Assembly: GCF_028693135.1 (NCBI RefSeq)
Contig: NZ_JAQUVZ010000011.1
Coordinates: 21,296-85,295, forward strand
DNA: 64,000 nucleotides
Source of the DNA: Methanosarcina sp.
GTDB taxonomy: Archaea; Halobacteriota; Methanosarcinia; Methanosarcinales; Methanosarcinaceae
Direction of reading: 5' to 3'
Part shown: one piece after another, positions 7,828 to 17,628 of the stretch
How the letters are laid out: each line of letters starts with the position of its first letter
Position numbering within the stretch: position 1 is the first letter of the stretch
The notes under the pieces: model-generated
What the model saw: the letters and a program-made list of their open reading frames with translations, nothing else
Databases searched by the model: none
Told to the model about the DNA's origin: nothing
Position numbers and translations under genes: made by a program

Positions 7828-9399
7828 TCACGGCCTAATCATCACTCTGGTTAAAGTAACCAAAAACAAACTTAGAGTCAGCCAACCCAAAAGTCGTTCA
7901 AGCATAGTCCATTTTCTGAAGTTATCTTTTGGATACCAATCATTGTTCCCAAAGGTGGTAAAGGTAATCATACTGAAATAAAAGGCTTCTGAAAAAGTTG
8001 CCTTTTGATTTGACATCTTATTATTTTTGGTGGATCGAGAAATTCCATTCCGTTTCCAATAAAACAGAGAATACAATAAAACTACTCCAGCACCTGCGAG
8101 TAACGTATTAAGTGGTTTCACACCATACCCGCATGTAAGGCACATAAATATATCCCCCAATTTCGAAAACGAAAACCAAGGCTTCAGTGCTTGACTTTCA
8201 CTTCGGTACTTATAATATGCAGCATCAGCATCTTCAAACTGCTCAAGGTTTCGGAAGTTTTGTATTAATTTTACATAAATTGGTCCATCAAAGACAAGCG
8301 AACTCTCAAGGGAATCCCAATTAACCTTCATTTCTTTGAAATCAGTACCGTTTAATGAAACACTGTTGAATTTAGTGCCTGAAAAATCAACAGTATCAGT
8401 AAAAGTTGCTCCCGAGAAGGAAGTGCCATAACCAAAAGTGGAACCCTCAAAGGAGGTATATTTGCCAAAAGTGGTGATCTCTCGAAAAGGAGAGTTTGAC
8501 GGCACAACATGAATATAATCTAAGATAGGGGCAAATAAGGTATAATTTCCAAAAGTGGTAAGAGTGAAGACAGTATTATCACCGAAAGTAGCACCTCCAA
8601 AATTAGTATGGTCTTTAAAAGTAGCCATACTGAAGAAAGTATTATTTGTAAACGTTGCACCAAAGAACAAAGTACCATTTCCAAAATTAGCACCAAGAAA
8701 GTCTATTTTATCACCAAAAGTAACACCCAGAAAGTTAGTACTGTCTCCAAAAGTAGCCAACTGACATGATACAGAATCACCAAAATTAGCACCTCCAAAA
8801 TTAGTATGATTCCCAAAAGTAGCAATTTCAAAGTTAGTACCGTCTCCAAAAGTAGCACCCTGAAAGTTAGTATCATCTCCAAAAGTAGCACCACAAAAAA
8901 CAGCTATATTTCCAAAAACAAGACCTTTAAAGGAAACTTTATTTCCTAAATTCGCACCTGCATTTCCAAAAACAGTATATTTAAAGGAAGCTTTATTTCC
9001 AAAATTAGCACCTGCAAAATTAGCAAAGGATTTGCAATTTACTTTAGTGAAGGATATCGATTTTTTAAATAGAGAATTTGAGAAATCAAGCTTATTTTCA
9101 AAAGTTGAATTATATATTGTAATGTTACTCTTAACAACTTTTAAATTTTTATTTATACGGGTTGGTTTCAAATCTTCTTCACTCACTCCTTTGTTCAAAT
9201 ACTCATAATACTTTGGATTTGGCACAGTTTCAAAATTAATATCATTTAAATTAAATTCTCCAATTATGCGGCAGTCTGTAAGATTTACATCTTCTCCATT
9301 CTCTATTTGTTTTAAAATTTCACTTGCCTGGATTTCTCTATATTCAGCTGCCAGACTGACCATTGACATGGAAATGAGTACTAAAAATGAAAAAAACAC
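7828..9399 (-). CDS. Pentapeptide-repeat protein with C-terminal two-helix channel-like domain
   Basis: The 523-residue protein has a hydrophobic N-terminus ending in an Ala-rich cleavage-like site (MVSLAAEY) and then a long run of pentapeptide repeats, mostly A(T/N)FG(D/N), from about residue 85 to 350. These should form a right-handed beta helix. A linker leads to two membrane segments near 415-440 and 495-520. Between them FSMITFTTFGNNDWYP has the layout of a potassium-channel pore loop (TxTTxGYGDxxP), but the GYG filter is replaced by GNN. The GTG at 9399 is the only start in frame. In a shifted frame ATG-GGA-CGT-CGA-AGA lies just upstream, joined across a T6 tract if one T is removed; that would give a normal Arg-rich signal peptide. 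Role unknown. Confidence 0.75.
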   Translation of the reverse strand: MFFSFLVLISMSMVSLAAEYREIQASEILKQIENGEDVNLTDCRIIGEFNLNDINFETVPNPKYYEYLNKGVSEEDLKPTRINKNLKVVKSNITIYNSTFENKLDFSNSLFKKSISFTKVNCKSFANFAGANFGNKASFKYTVFGNAGANLGNKVSFKGLVFGNIAVFCGATFGDDTNFQGATFGDGTNFEIATFGNHTNFGGANFGDSVSCQLATFGDSTNFLGVTFGDKIDFLGANFGNGTLFFGATFTNNTFFSMATFKDHTNFGGATFGDNTVFTLTTFGNYTLFAPILDYIHVVPSNSPFREITTFGKYTSFEGSTFGYGTSFSGATFTDTVDFSGTKFNSVSLNGTDFKEMKVNWDSLESSLVFDGPIYVKLIQNFRNLEQFEDADAAYYKYRSESQALKPWFSFSKLGDIFMCLTCGYGVKPLNTLLAGAGVVLLYSLFYWKRNGISRSTKNNKMSNQKATFSEAFYFSMITFTTFGNNDWYPKDNFRKWTMLERLLGWLTLSLFLVTLTRVMIRP

Positions 9400-9856
9400 A
9401 AAAAAGTTGTCTTCGACGTCCCATTATCATGCCTTTTGATATAGTACCTATTAAATTTTATGAAATGATCTCATCAGGCTGTATCAAAACTACATTTGAT
9501 TCTATAATTGGGCTAAAATATTCTATTTCAAGGTTAATTAACATCTGAATTTCAGAATAATTCTCTGTTTGAATTTAAACTCATTATTACTCATTATCCA
9601 ATTGTAGAAATGGGTTGAGCTTTGAGACAGCCTATCATGTTGAAATTCAAAAAATTGTCGAAAATTTCGATCTTGACTTTCCCACAGATAGTATTATTTA
9701 TCTCCCACCCTCCACAATCACCTTTAGAACCCCCAACCCGCCTCAGAGCAGTGCAAATTTAATATAATGATTCCCTTTATCCATCTATTATTTCTAACAA
9801 ATCAAGAATTTACAATTACCCTATATCCCCCGATCAATATTACGAGGAATTATAAA
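9400..9856. other. Divergent AT-rich gap before glyS
   Basis: The gap separates the pentapeptide gene and glyS, which point away from each other. The frame of glyS stays open back to 9767, but the family N-terminus and ribosome-binding site place the start at 9857. No RNA or other gene is recognised. Confidence 0.5.
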
Positions 9857-11704
9857 ATGGACAAGTACGAGAAGGTATTCGAGCTGGCAAAGCGCCGCGG
9901 CTTTTTGTGGAACTCTTTTGAGCTGTATGGCGGAAGCCGTGGGTTTTATGATTACGGGCCTCTCGGGAGCACGTTAAAGAGGCGAATTGAGCAGACCTGG
10001 AGAGAGTTTTACGTCATCCAGGAAGGGCATATGGAAATCGAATGCCCGACAATAGGGATTGAAGATGTTTTTGTCGCATCCGGGCACGTTGGAGGCTTTT
10101 CGGACCCCCTTTGCGAGTGCAAAAAATGCGGAGAGGCATTCAGGGCTGACCACCTTGTGGAAAACGTAATGAGTGCGGCAGGGACCCTGAGTGCAGAACA
10201 GCTCACACAGGTCATAAAGGAAAAGGGAATCACCTGCCCCGAATGCGGCGGAGAATTCAACGACGCCTACGAGTTTAACCTGATGTTCAAGACCACAATC
10301 GGACCCGGTACCGGAAGGCAGGGTTACCTCAGGCCGGAAACAGCGCAGGGGATGTTTGTGGACTTCCAGAGGCTGTCCCGCTTCTACAGGGATAAGCTGC
10401 CTTTTGGAGCAGTGCAGATCGGCAAGTCTTACAGGAACGAGATCGCGCCAAGGCAGGGCGTAATAAGGCTCAGGGAATTCACCCAGGCTGAGTGTGAGAT
10501 CTTTGTTGACCCCAGGAATAAGAAACACCCCAACTTTGAGCGTTTTGCGGACAGGGAACTTATGCTTTATTCGCAGGAGGCACAGCAGCAGGGTGAATCT
10601 TTCAGGATGACCGTGCGGGAGGCTGTAAAGGCTGGAGTCATTGCTCATGAGGTTCTCGGCTACAACATCGCACTCACAAATGAGTTCCTGACAAAGGTAG
10701 GTATCGACCCTGCAAGGCTCAGGTTTAGACAGCACCTGAAAGACGAGATGGCACACTATGCAATCGACTGCTGGGATGCCGAGATAGAGACGGAACGCTT
10801 TGGCTGGGTAGAGATTGTGGGAATTGCAGACAGGACGGACTATGACCTCAAAGCCCATGCAAGGGTCAGCAAGACCGAGCTTGACGTTTATGTGGAATAC
10901 GATGAGCCTAAAATGGTTACCCGCTTTGTCGTAAAACCAAATATGGGCAAACTCGGCCCCCTCTTCAAGGGCAAAGCAAAAGCCGTTGCAGAAGCCTTAA
11001 AACAGCTTTCAGAAGAAGAACTCTCACTCTCAAAAGATCAAATCAAAATCACCGTGGATGGGGAAGAACTGACTGTTAGCTCAGACGTGGTGGACTTTGC
11101 GGAGGAGACCGTAAAAGTCAGCGGAGAAAACGTCATTCCTCATGTGATCGAGCCTTCCTATGGTATTGACAGGATCTTTTACGGTGTAATGGAGCATGCC
11201 TTTGACGAAGAAAACGTTGCTCAGAAGGCAGCCGATTCCGGACTTAAAGGCGCAGGAGAAGCAGAAAAGACAGAAGATATAGAAAAAGGACCCGAAGTAG
11301 AAAAGGGTGAAAATGAAGGAGAAGGCGAAGAGGAAGCCCGCCTTGTAATGCACTTCCCAAGCGCAGTTGCCCCGGTACAGGTCGCAGTCCTTCCACTCAT
11401 GACCCGTAAAGAGCTTGCAGACCCGGCAAAAAAGATCATTGCAAAACTCAGGGAAAAGAGCCTGCTTGTCAATTATGACGACTCAGGGACCATCGGGCGA
11501 CGCTACAGGAGAAACGATGAAATCGGGACTCCTTACTCAGTTACTGTGGACTACGATACCCTTGAAGATGGGACTGTAACCATAAGGGACAGGGACGCCA
11601 TGCGCCAGGTCCGGGCCCCGATCGAAGGGATTGAAAACGTGCTCTACGAACTGATCTACAGAGGCAGAAGCTTCGAATCCGCAGGCAAGCCCTTTAACTT
11701 TTAA
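9857..11704 (+). CDS. glyS: Glycyl-tRNA synthetase
   Basis: This is the class II, alpha2-type glycyl-tRNA synthetase of archaea and eukaryotes, which charges tRNA-Gly. The start MDKYEKVFELAKRRGF is the usual N-terminus, followed by FYDYGPLG. A cysteine-rich insertion (CECKKCG ... CPECGG) looks like a zinc site near residues 85-135. Class II motifs appear in RPETAQGMF, SYRNEIAPRQG and in the C-terminal EPSYGIDR. Residues about 455-500 are a lineage-specific acidic and lysine-rich insertion. The anticodon-binding domain ends at RGRSFESAGKPFNF. ATG 9857 follows gagg at 9844-9847. The 615-residue length is normal. Confidence 0.96.
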   Translation: MDKYEKVFELAKRRGFLWNSFELYGGSRGFYDYGPLGSTLKRRIEQTWREFYVIQEGHMEIECPTIGIEDVFVASGHVGGFSDPLCECKKCGEAFRADHLVENVMSAAGTLSAEQLTQVIKEKGITCPECGGEFNDAYEFNLMFKTTIGPGTGRQGYLRPETAQGMFVDFQRLSRFYRDKLPFGAVQIGKSYRNEIAPRQGVIRLREFTQAECEIFVDPRNKKHPNFERFADRELMLYSQEAQQQGESFRMTVREAVKAGVIAHEVLGYNIALTNEFLTKVGIDPARLRFRQHLKDEMAHYAIDCWDAEIETERFGWVEIVGIADRTDYDLKAHARVSKTELDVYVEYDEPKMVTRFVVKPNMGKLGPLFKGKAKAVAEALKQLSEEELSLSKDQIKITVDGEELTVSSDVVDFAEETVKVSGENVIPHVIEPSYGIDRIFYGVMEHAFDEENVAQKAADSGLKGAGEAEKTEDIEKGPEVEKGENEGEGEEEARLVMHFPSAVAPVQVAVLPLMTRKELADPAKKIIAKLREKSLLVNYDDSGTIGRRYRRNDEIGTPYSVTVDYDTLEDGTVTIRDRDAMRQVRAPIEGIENVLYELIYRGRSFESAGKPFNF

Positions 11705-11715
11705 AATAAAGGATA

Positions 11716-11747
11716 CTGCAATTCTGCAATTCTGCAATTCTGCAATT
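11716..11747. repeat. 8-bp tandem repeat, four copies
   Basis: Four perfect copies of ctgcaatt lie just after the glyS stop codon and before its terminator hairpin. Confidence 0.7.
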
Positions 11748-11752
11748 CCTGA

Positions 11753-11795
11753 GCTGCGGGTTAAAAGTCCTGCAGCAAAACTTTTATTTTTTATT
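11753..11795 (+). terminator. Probable glyS terminator
   Basis: Arms gctgcggg (11753-11760) and cctgcagc (11769-11776) pair with one G-T wobble and are followed by aaaacttttattttttatt. Confidence 0.6.
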
Positions 11796-11880
11796 ACAGA
11801 TTAATATTACTTTTTTAGAATTGAATTAAAGCCTTGAAACAAAATAACCTTGAAACGGAATAGGCTGAAAAAAGATTTAC

Positions 11881-11975
11881 CTGAAATAAATAAACCTGAA
11901 ATAAAATAAATCTGAAATAAAATAAATCTGAAATAAAATAAATCTAAAATAAAATAAATCTAAAATAAAATAATC
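11881..11975. repeat. 16-bp tandem repeat abutting the hef start
   Basis: Six units of ctgaaataaaataaat, the first 15 bp long and the last two with ctaaaa, fill 11881-11975. The hef ATG is only 10 bp further on, so the array is in the promoter or leader of hef. Confidence 0.7.
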
Positions 11976-11985
11976 CTGAAGCAAA

Positions 11986-14559
11986 ATGAACGAAAACCTT
12001 TTTCCTGAGAAACAGGTATGTATGAAGCATCCATTGATAAAGCCCGACACAGTTGAGCAGAGGCTTTACCAGCTCAACCTTGCAGGAAAAGCCCTGGAAG
12101 GATCAAGCCTGGTTGTACTCCCCACAGGACTTGGAAAAACCATTATAGCTCTTTTTGTAATTGCTTCCAGGCTCCAGCGTTTCGGGGGAAAAGCCCTGAT
12201 CCTTTCTCCTACAAAACCTCTTGTAGACCAACATGCCGCTTTTTTTAAAAAGGTGATGACCCTTCCCGAAGAAGAAATTCTGGCTTTTACAGGCAGTATT
12301 GCCCCTGCTGAGCGGGAAAGGCTCTGGGCACAGGGAAAGCTGATAGTATCTACCCCCCAGGTTATTGAAAACGACCTTCTTACGAAACGGATCAGCCTTG
12401 AAGACGTAAGCCACATCACCTTTGATGAAGCCCACAGGGCAGTCGGAAATTATGCTTATACTTTTATTGCGGAAAAGTATTTTGAGAGCGCAAAAAATCC
12501 TCATGTGCTCGGAATTACTGCAAGTCCGGGCAGCTCAGACGAGAAAATCGCAGAAGTCTGTCAGGCTTTACATGTTGAAAATGTAGCTGTGAAAACCGAG
12601 AAAGACAGGGACGTTCGCCCTTATGTGCAGGAAAAAGAATTAGAGTGGCTTCAGGTCCAGCTTCCTGCCGAAATGGCTGAAATTCGGAGCTATCTGGAAA
12701 AGATCTTCGATGACCGGCTCGGAATTATAAGAGAAATGGGATTTTCTGCAGGCAGTGGAAAATACATCTCCAAAAAAGACCTCCTGCTCCTCCAGAAACA
12801 ACTCCAGGATAAAATCCGTATAGGGGGAGACCCTGCGATTTTCTCTGCCATGTCTGTGGTTGCTGAGATGATGAAGGTTAACCATGCTGTGGAAATGGTG
12901 GAGACGCAGGGGCTTGAGACTCTAAGAAAGTACCTGGAAAAATTGGAGGCTGAAGCCTCTTCCAGCAGTTCGAGCAAGGCTGCAAAAAGGCTCATGGACG
13001 ATATCTACATGAGAAAAGCCCTGTACAGAGTAAAGGAATGTGAGGTAGAACATCCTAAACTCGCGCTTGCACGGAAGATCGTATCCGAACAGCTGGAAGA
13101 AAACCCTGATTCCCGGGTAATTGTGTTTACCAACTACAGGGACACTGCTGAAATAGTAGCAAATGCCCTTTCTGAGGCTCCAGGAGTTATTCCGATCCGT
13201 TTTGTGGGGCAGGGTTCACGGCATAAAGACAAAGGACTTACGCAGAAACAGCAAGCTGGAATCCTCGATAAATTCAGGGCAGGGGAATACAACGTACTTG
13301 TAGCTACTTCAGTTGCTGAAGAAGGGCTTGATATCCCTTCAACGGACATGGTGTTGTTTTACGAACCTATCCCCTCGGAAATCCGCAGCATCCAGCGTAA
13401 GGGCAGGACAGGCAGACAGCAAAAAGGCAGAGTAATTGTACTTGTGACAAAGGGCACGCGGGACGAAGCCTACTACTGGAGCAGCAAAAATAAGGAAAAG
13501 AGGATGCTTAACAGCATGCACGGGCTTGAAACCATCCTTAACCCAAAGGCTTCAAAGAAGAGGGCAGAACTTTCTGATTTCGAAAGCCTATCCTGTACTT
13601 CAGACTCGAAGACGAAAATGGAAGAAATCGAGATGGAAAACGGGGATGAAAACGGGGATGAAGATGGGAATAGCTTCAATAGCAGTCCTGAAGATATTAG
13701 AAAAAACGAAGAAGATAAAGGCATATACCTGGAAACAAGCGCAGATGGTAACGGAAAGAAGGATGTAAATGAAAAAGCAGATGAAAAAGCAGATGAAAAA
13801 GCAGATGTAAACGCAAAAGAGAGGCAAAAAACCCTGGTAGACTTCGAAACTCTTTGCGGAAAGAAATCAATAAATAAACCGGAAATATCCGGAACAGAAC
13901 CCGAAACCGAGCCTCTCAGAATAGTGATTGACCACAGGGAGACAAAATGCGGAGTTGCAAAAACCCTGGATAGGCTCGGGATGGAACTCAGCTTTGCGGC
14001 TCTCGAAGTAGGGGACTACGTTTTAAGTGACCGCCTTGCGGTGGAAAGAAAGCGCACGGATGACTTTGCAAGTTCTCTGATCGACGGAAAACGCAACCTT
14101 TTTGCCCAGCTCTCAGACCTTGCGCGGGTTTATGAAAAACCTGTCCTGATTATTGAAGGAGAAGACCTTTTCACTTCCAGGCAGATCAACCCTAACGCCA
14201 TTTACGGCTCACTTGTATCCATTGCAATCGACTTTAGAGTAGCCATCCTTTATTCCAGGGATGAGGAAGAAACAGCTTCTATTTTGAAACTACTCGCAAA
14301 GAGAGAGCAAACAGAAAACAAACATGAAATCAATCCGCACGGGAAAAAATCTGCCAGCTCCCTTGTAGAGCAGCAAGAATACCTTATTTCTTCGATCTCG
14401 AATATCGGGCCAAAAGCCGCCAGAAACCTCCTTTTACACTTCGGCTCAGTAGAAGCTATTATGCGAGCTGATACTAAAGAGTTGAAGAAAGTAAAACTAA
14501 TCGGACCTAAAGCAGCAGCCAGAATAAGAGAAGTTATCGAAAGCCCGTATAAAGGGTAA
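11986..14559 (+). CDS. hef: Hef: XPF/FANCM-like helicase-nuclease
   Basis: Hef acts on stalled replication forks in Euryarchaeota. The N-terminal half is a superfamily 2 helicase with Walker A PTGLGKT near residue 46 and DEAH at about 147. SVAEEGLDIP and QRKGRTGRQ are the later helicase motifs. Residues about 520-640 are a low-complexity linker rich in Glu, Lys, Asp and Asn. The C-terminal half is an XPF-type nuclease. DHRETKCG begins it and the catalytic VERKRTDDF lies near residue 686, matching ERKX3D. A tandem helix-hairpin-helix domain (ISNIGPKAARNLL, KLIGPKAAARI) closes it. At 857 residues it is full length. The first ATG has a weak ribosome-binding site. Met13 (12022) is a possible alternative start. 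Confidence 0.94.
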   Translation: MNENLFPEKQVCMKHPLIKPDTVEQRLYQLNLAGKALEGSSLVVLPTGLGKTIIALFVIASRLQRFGGKALILSPTKPLVDQHAAFFKKVMTLPEEEILAFTGSIAPAERERLWAQGKLIVSTPQVIENDLLTKRISLEDVSHITFDEAHRAVGNYAYTFIAEKYFESAKNPHVLGITASPGSSDEKIAEVCQALHVENVAVKTEKDRDVRPYVQEKELEWLQVQLPAEMAEIRSYLEKIFDDRLGIIREMGFSAGSGKYISKKDLLLLQKQLQDKIRIGGDPAIFSAMSVVAEMMKVNHAVEMVETQGLETLRKYLEKLEAEASSSSSSKAAKRLMDDIYMRKALYRVKECEVEHPKLALARKIVSEQLEENPDSRVIVFTNYRDTAEIVANALSEAPGVIPIRFVGQGSRHKDKGLTQKQQAGILDKFRAGEYNVLVATSVAEEGLDIPSTDMVLFYEPIPSEIRSIQRKGRTGRQQKGRVIVLVTKGTRDEAYYWSSKNKEKRMLNSMHGLETILNPKASKKRAELSDFESLSCTSDSKTKMEEIEMENGDENGDEDGNSFNSSPEDIRKNEEDKGIYLETSADGNGKKDVNEKADEKADEKADVNAKERQKTLVDFETLCGKKSINKPEISGTEPETEPLRIVIDHRETKCGVAKTLDRLGMELSFAALEVGDYVLSDRLAVERKRTDDFASSLIDGKRNLFAQLSDLARVYEKPVLIIEGEDLFTSRQINPNAIYGSLVSIAIDFRVAILYSRDEEETASILKLLAKREQTENKHEINPHGKKSASSLVEQQEYLISSISNIGPKAARNLLLHFGSVEAIMRADTKELKKVKLIGPKAAARIREVIESPYKG

Positions 14560-14789
14560 CTGTACGAAAACAAAGTAAAAGAATGTAAAAGAATAAAAAA
14601 TAAATTTTCCCGAGATTCAGGCTGAAAAAGATATATTATGATAATAGGAGGATATCTGGCAACAGCATTTGAGGAAAACCGCATACTAAAGCCTGAAATA
14701 ACAGTGCTCAACCTGTAGTCTCCGGGAAAAAAATCGTTTTTTAATGAGGAATCCCCAGAGGAATTCCTGCGAGAAAAAAACCTGTCCTA

Positions 14790-14972
14790 TCAATACCTTT
14801 TGACGTTGCAGAGTGTTTTTTCGAGATGCCGCCTGTGAACTGTACATTTGGGTTCAGGCAGTACACCAAGAAAGATGAAAACCCACCCTAAAGGGAAGAG
14901 AAGGATCATCGCTCCAAGCGCCCTCAAAAAGGTAATCAGACATGAAAGCAGGTCTCTGTATATATCTCGCAT
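14790..14972 (-). CDS. Small membrane protein, 60 residues, function unknown
   Basis: On the minus strand ATG 14970-14972 follows gagaggtgat with about 6-8 nt spacing, a strong Shine-Dalgarno sequence, so the upstream in-frame TTG at 14990 is not needed. The product begins MRDIYRDLLSCL and has one long hydrophobic stretch (FLRALGAMILLFPLGWVFIFLGV), then a basic tail with CTVHRRHLEK. One membrane span, or a hairpin of two short ones, is likely. No family is recognised. It is convergent with hef and stands alone. Confidence 0.6.
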   Translation of the reverse strand: MRDIYRDLLSCLITFLRALGAMILLFPLGWVFIFLGVLPEPKCTVHRRHLEKTLCNVKRY

Positions 14973-15864
14973 GCTTTCATCACCTCTCAATATACATTCA
15001 TATGGTCATAAATATAAACACTCCTAAAAGAAATTTACGATAAATCATGATAGATCTGGTAAGTTTCAAAATGCCAATTTTCAAAAAAAGGGAGGAATCC
15101 TTAATGATAAATAATTATAGAAAAAACCCCATTCCAGATAACCTTGAGGAAACTAAAGAAGTTATAAATAAAAGCAGCATCATATGGCGAAAATTTCCAC
15201 TTTTTTAAAATACACTTACTGTATGATTGAAATCCGAAAAGCGGTTTCCTATAATCAAAAAGTGTAAAACTATAATGAAAAATCAGGAAATATGAGCAAA
15301 ATGACAGTTAATAAATATATAATTAATATATATGAAGACTATAATTAAAATAATAGTATATAAAGGGGGAAGAACCTGGAAAGATGCCACATATAGCAAA
15401 ATCGACATTGTGGGAGACTTTGCCGCAGGTATGGGAAAAAAAGGTTACACCTCAAGACCAAAGTTTCCTGAGAAAAAGCTTCAGTTTTTCAGGGAAATTT
15501 CTGCCAGTCAGGGCACATCAAACTTCGTGAAGACAGAAAAGGAACAGGAAAATCCAGATTCCTCAAGCAGATCTTCATAAGAGGTGCTTTTACCATATTT
15601 TTTCCGAAAGAGCTTTTTTTGCCCTTTTTTCCCTATAAAAGCTTCATTTTCTATAACTCAGTTTTATTGTGGTCTTTTCTTCCGATTGGTATTTTATATG
15701 CAATCGTTTCTTCCTGATTTCCTCTTTCCTTTGATCTTTTTCAACAGGTCTTTAATCCTGCATATTCTTAGCAATATTTCTACCTATTGTTAATTTTAAT
15801 TTATCTTACTTCTGGCTCACCCATCCCGGAATCTAACGATTTCAGCTCTGCCTGCAATTAGATT
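14973..15864. other. AT-rich gap with one doubtful small gene
   Basis: The gap is AT-rich and pyrimidine-rich towards its right end. Apart from the doubtful small frames around 15332-15580, I see no gene, RNA or clear repeat. The frame at 15584-15793 is a low-complexity Phe/Leu/Ser shadow. Confidence 0.4.
15332..15580 (+). CDS. Doubtful small ORF (two overlapping frames)
   Basis: Two frames compete here. The longer (82 residues, ATG 15332) starts inside an AT-rich TATA-like stretch with no ribosome-binding site. A shorter one (48 residues, ATG 15384 to TGA 15530, beginning MPHIAKSTLWETLPQVW) lies after ggggga at 15365 and has the more protein-like composition. They could be halves of one frameshifted gene. 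Neither is recognised and either may be spurious. Confidence 0.25.
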   Translation: MKTIIKIIVYKGGRTWKDATYSKIDIVGDFAAGMGKKGYTSRPKFPEKKLQFFREISASQGTSNFVKTEKEQENPDSSSRSS

Positions 15865-16473
15865 TTATACCTGCCTCAGCCGCTCTACCAGACCAATCCC
15901 TTTTTCGATCAGGTCGAACTGCTCAGCAATGCTGCGCGGGTTCTTTTCATCCTGAAGGGAAGCTGCTACACTGACCATCTTTTTAAAGAGAAGGTTTTCC
16001 AGCACTTCTCGGTCTCTATGAGCTGTAGAAACCGTGGATAGTCCCGTCCGTTTCCCTGCCCGAGCTGCGGGGACTTCAGTAACCGGTCTCCCTACCTCTT
16101 CAGCCTCATAAGGGGTCTCTGAAATCTCTTCTTCCGCAAACTGGAGAATTTCGTCTTCGCCCTCTTCAGCCTCCGGTGCTCTTTGCCCGATCCTCGATTT
16201 CGGTCTGCGTGCCTGGACTTTCTTTCTGGACTCTAAAGAGGATCTGTCTCTCTCAATAGAAGCTCTGGCTTCTGGAGCCTGGACTTCTGCCGCCGGTTCG
16301 GGAGCTGGAGTTTCTTCATTTTCTTCCCGGACATCACATATAGGGCAGATTACCGTGCCCTGGTAACGAAATTTTGGGGCTCCGCAGACTTTGCAGTGTT
16401 CGGCAAGCATTGTGCCTCCGAGTTCCAGGAAACGGGCTATTCGCTTTACTTTTTTGTCTTTGTCAGAATCCAT
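15865..16473 (-). CDS. Zinc-ribbon protein of the Sjogren's autoantigen p27 (UPF0148) family
   Basis: The 202-residue protein starts with a helical segment, KRIARFLELGGTMLAEHC, then a zinc ribbon CKVCGAPKFRYQGTVICPICD with two CX2C pairs. This is the signature of the archaeal proteins related to the Sjogren/scleroderma autoantigen 1 (p27). The middle, about residues 60-140, is charged and low in complexity. The C-terminal 60 residues form a predicted coiled helix. ATG 16471-16473 is preferred over an upstream in-frame start at 16506 because the family N-terminus begins with this helix and aggt lies just before it. The molecular role is not established. It is divergent from the UPF0147 gene. 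Confidence 0.75.
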   Translation of the reverse strand: MDSDKDKKVKRIARFLELGGTMLAEHCKVCGAPKFRYQGTVICPICDVREENEETPAPEPAAEVQAPEARASIERDRSSLESRKKVQARRPKSRIGQRAPEAEEGEDEILQFAEEEISETPYEAEEVGRPVTEVPAARAGKRTGLSTVSTAHRDREVLENLLFKKMVSVAASLQDEKNPRSIAEQFDLIEKGIGLVERLRQV

Positions 16474-16641
16474 ATACCTAACCTTCCTTTTTGCACAGTT
16501 TCTCACTTATTTTATAAGATTTTTCCTGTAGCTCCCCCTATATGAAACTACCTTTGTCACGCACAAAATGTAAAACAGCCTGTACCCAGAAGCGCAAAGA
16601 GAAGACATTGACACAATCGGGCTCAAGGATCACCGATAATA

Positions 16642-16650
16642 TTTTATATA
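16642..16650 (+). promoter_or_regulatory. TATA box of the UPF0147 gene
   Basis: ttttatata stands 69 bp before ATG 16719. Transcription would start about 25 bp downstream of it, leaving a leader of about 45 nt with the Shine-Dalgarno gaaggtga. Confidence 0.5.
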
Positions 16651-16718
16651 ACAAGCCTGTCTTACACTAATTTATAAGCTCTAATTTTTAATCATAATTG
16701 ACTGCGAAGGTGATTCAA

Positions 16719-16991
16719 ATGTCATCAAATGATTCAGCAGAAGTTATCAAACAATGTCTTCATGTCCTAGAAAGCATAACAAGTGACTCTTCAGTTCCAA
16801 GAAATATCAGGCGTTCCGTGAATGAAATCATAGATATCCTGAACAAAGACTCCGAACCTCTGTTCCTTAGAGCAGCATCAAGCATTTCCATTCTCGAAGA
16901 TGTGAGCAACGACCCAAACCTTCCTCTGCACACAAGGACTCTGATTTGGAACCTTTCAAGCCAGCTTGAAACCATTCCAGTAGATGAGTAA
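16719..16991 (+). CDS. UPF0147 family protein
   Basis: The 90-residue, all-helical protein starts at ATG 16719 with gaaggtga (16706-16713) as ribosome-binding site. The pattern [17 protein letters not shown] and [14 protein letters not shown], with paired Pro residues between helices, is that of UPF0147, a small protein conserved across Archaea. Its function is unknown. Length is normal for the family. It is transcribed away from the zinc-ribbon gene. Confidence 0.85.
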   Translation: MSSNDSAEVIKQCLHVLESITSDSSVPRNIRRSVNEIIDILNKDSEPLFLRAASSISILEDVSNDPNLPLHTRTLIWNLSSQLETIPVDE

Positions 16992-17628
16992 AGTCAGAGA
17001 AAACAAAAGAATTGTTCTAATCCCGTAAAAAGGATTTTACCCGAGACTTCTTAAAGAAAGAATTTAGCCCTCGGGAAGAAAATACGCTCAGATTCGTTTC
17101 TTGAGACGCTTCTGTTAAAAATCCCGAACTTCATATTATTCTAAACTAAGAGCCTAAAGGAAGCGGCTTCGTAATTTATATAGTCGAATCCAACTGGTTT
17201 TAGAATAAACTTAGATAAGGGATACTGATAAGGTAAAAACCTTTTTCATTTTTTTGATATAACTGATGTGTTTTTTCGATATTGTTTCTATCTAGTCTCT
17301 ACTCTATCTAGTCTCTATCTAGTCTCCATCTTTTTTCTCTGAATCGAATTTTAAAGTCATACTATGGCTATGACTTCAAAAGGGGAATAAATGTATAAAG
17401 TTTATGCGAGGAAAAAGAACCAAAAAGAGGGATAAAGATATAAATGACCTCCGAAGCATCTAATACAGACTAAAAAAATATAGAATAAAAAAATACAGAA
17501 TAAAAAAATAACAAATTAAATGAGGTAACGGGTTCAGGATATAAATATAATAGAGTTAGAAGAGAATTTTGAGATAGAGGCATAAAAGCTCAAAAAAGCA
17601 TATAAAAACCAAAAACACATCTAAATGC
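16992..17628. other. AT-rich gap with short repeats
   Basis: Contains the repeated motif atctagtctct (about 17290-17335) and repeats of aaaaaaatacagaat near 17470-17510. No coding frame is convincing. Confidence 0.4.

Noticed and set aside
10009-10858. Long minus-strand frames inside glyS, the thermosome, nrdD and other genes
   Set aside because: They are antisense shadows of strongly conserved coding regions.
14638-14718. 26-residue frame MIIGGYLATAFEEN after hef
   Set aside because: Too short, no ribosome-binding site and no known family.
15584-15793. 69-residue Phe/Leu-rich frame
   Set aside because: It follows from a pyrimidine-rich tract, has no ribosome-binding site and no family pattern.
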